A DNA stretch of 7,512 bases from Rhodospirillales bacterium (GTDB taxonomy: Bacteria; Pseudomonadota; Alphaproteobacteria; Micavibrionales; UBA2020): assembly GCA_023266795.1 (NCBI GenBank), contig JAHFPI010000016.1, forward strand, positions 1 to 7,512, read 5' to 3'. Made by a program: the position numbers and the translations under genes. The notes under the pieces are model-generated. The model had not been told where the DNA came from. It saw only the letters and a program-made list of their open reading frames with translations, and searched no databases. Shown in pieces: positions 6,457 to 7,512 of this stretch (within the stretch, counting starts at the first letter, position 1; each line of letters opens with the position of its first letter).

Positions 6457-7512
6457 ATGCAAAAACCATTCATCACGCTGCTATTCCTCTGCGCCTTGTT
6501 TTTCTCAGGCGCCGCCCGCGCCGGAGACATCAAGCCGCTTTACGGCGTCGCCATGCACGGCGCACCAAAGTATGCGGCGGATTTTAAGAACTTCGAGTAC
6601 GTCAACCCCGCCGCGCCCAAGGGCGGGGAGATGCATCTGGCGGTGGCGGGCACGTTTGACAGCCTCAACCCCTATATCATCAAGGGCGTCGCCGCGCCGG
6701 GGATCGGCATGGTGTATCAGACGTTAATGATCAATAGCGAAGACGAGGCCTTCTCCGAATACGGCCTGCTCGCCGCAACAATCGAAATGCCCGAGGACAG
6801 GAGCTGGGTTGTGTTCAACCTGCGCCCCGAAGCGCGCTGGAACGACGGCCAGCCGGTCACAGCTGACGATGTCGTCTGGAGTTTTGACACGCTGATGACC
6901 AAGGGGCATCCTTTTTACCGCGCCTATTATGCCGACGTCAAATCCGCCGTCGCCGAAAACCCGACCCGTGTCAAGTTCACCTTTAGCAAGGCGGGCAACC
7001 GCGAATTGCCGCTGATCGTGGGGCAGTTGCCGATTCTGCCGAAGCATTTCTGGGCAGATAGGGACTTTGCCAAGTCCACGCTTGATGTTCCGCTTGGCAG
7101 TGGGCCTTATAAGGTAAAATCCGTCGAGGCCGGTCACCGCATCACTTACGAGCGCGTCAAGGACTGGTGGGCGAAAGACCTGTCCATCGCCAGAGGCATG
7201 TATAACTTCGATACGCTTTTTTATGATATGTACCGTGACGAAACGGTGCTGTTGCAGGCGTTTTTCTCCGGCAACTATGATTTTCGTCAGGAAAATACCG
7301 CTAAATCTTGGTTCGCCGAATACGACCAGCCGCCCGTCCGGCAGGGGCTGATTAAAAAGGAAGAAATCCACCACAGCCTGCCGGCAGGGATGCAGGCCTT
7401 CGCCTTCAATACCCGCCGGCAGATGTTTCAGGATGCGAAGGTGCGCCAGGCGCTCGGTTATGCCTTTGATTTCGAATGGTCGAACAAGCAGTTCGCTTAT
7501 GACACCTATAAA
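6457..7512 (+). CDS. yejA: YejA-type periplasmic peptide-binding protein of an ABC transporter (5' part, runs off window)
   Basis: The frame is open from the ATG to the window edge, giving the first 352 residues of a protein whose family is usually around 600 long. Residues 1-22 are a signal peptide with a hydrophobic core (6-18) and a signal peptidase I site ARA before Gly23. Cys12 is not in a lipobox, so the protein should be soluble in the periplasm. The mature part matches family 5 solute-binding proteins: YVNPAAPKGGEM (48-59), TFDSLNPYIIKGV (66-78), FSEYGLLA (99-106), LRPEARWNDGQPVTADDV (122-139), LGSGPYKV (213-220) and FNTRRQMFQDAKVRQAL (317-333). The TFDSLNP and FSEYGLLA stretches resemble YejA, which binds peptides such as microcin C for the YejBEF importer. 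Permease and ATPase genes would be expected downstream, outside the window. The YejA subfamily is likely; the true ligand is unknown. Confidence 0.9.
   Translation, partial: MQKPFITLLFLCALFFSGAARAGDIKPLYGVAMHGAPKYAADFKNFEYVNPAAPKGGEMHLAVAGTFDSLNPYIIKGVAAPGIGMVYQTLMINSEDEAFSEYGLLAATIEMPEDRSWVVFNLRPEARWNDGQPVTADDVVWSFDTLMTKGHPFYRAYYADVKSAVAENPTRVKFTFSKAGNRELPLIVGQLPILPKHFWADRDFAKSTLDVPLGSGPYKVKSVEAGHRITYERVKDWWAKDLSIARGMYNFDTLFYDMYRDETVLLQAFFSGNYDFRQENTAKSWFAEYDQPPVRQGLIKKEEIHHSLPAGMQAFAFNTRRQMFQDAKVRQALGYAFDFEWSNKQFAYDTYK

Noticed and set aside
6392..6727. Open frame of 111 codons overlapping the yejA start
   Set aside because: It starts inside the terminator/promoter region, has no recognisable family and overlaps the YejA-type frame, which has a signal peptide, conserved motifs and a strong Shine-Dalgarno site.

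Overview
The window looks like a chromosomal segment of an alphaproteobacterium. The support is the gene set: a class 2 PyrD, a TipF-like protein (two membrane helices, a helical linker and a degenerate EAL domain, an architecture known from Caulobacter), a TIGR01459-type HAD hydrolase and a YejA-type solute-binding protein, all in fairly GC-rich DNA with alphaproteobacterial-style proteins. A free-living or predatory lineage carrying a type IVB (Dot/Icm- or IncI-like) secretion apparatus, such as the Micavibrio-like groups, would fit, but the genus cannot be fixed from this sequence. All recognised genes lie on the + strand.

Region 1 (1-3322) is a tightly packed run of co-directional genes. 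The tail of an unidentified gene overlaps pyrD by an ATGA junction. pyrD (dihydroorotate dehydrogenase, pyrimidine synthesis) is followed 4 bases later by a membrane-anchored degenerate EAL-domain protein, probably TipF, a c-di-GMP receptor for flagellar assembly. Its stop codon directly abuts the start of a HAD class IIA phosphatase. The spacing suggests one operon with translational coupling; the promoter lies outside the window.

Region 2 (3323-3480) is a short, strikingly AT-rich spacer. It contains small direct and inverted repeats, a good sigma70-type promoter (TTGACG, 17 bases, TAGTAT), a possible 9-codon leader ORF and the Shine-Dalgarno site of the next gene.

Region 3 (3481-6393) is a single large gene for a 947-residue polytopic membrane protein of the DotA/TraY family, closed by a strong intrinsic terminator. 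It therefore looks like an independent monocistronic unit. No other dot/icm/tra gene is in the window. This isolated type IVB secretion gene among housekeeping genes is the most interesting item here.

Region 4 (6394-7512) is a compact promoter, a strong Shine-Dalgarno site and the first 352 codons of an exported YejA-type peptide-binding protein that runs off the window end. Apart from possible operon coupling in region 1, the genes do not form an obvious single pathway: pyrimidine synthesis, polar flagellum control, secretion and peptide uptake sit side by side.
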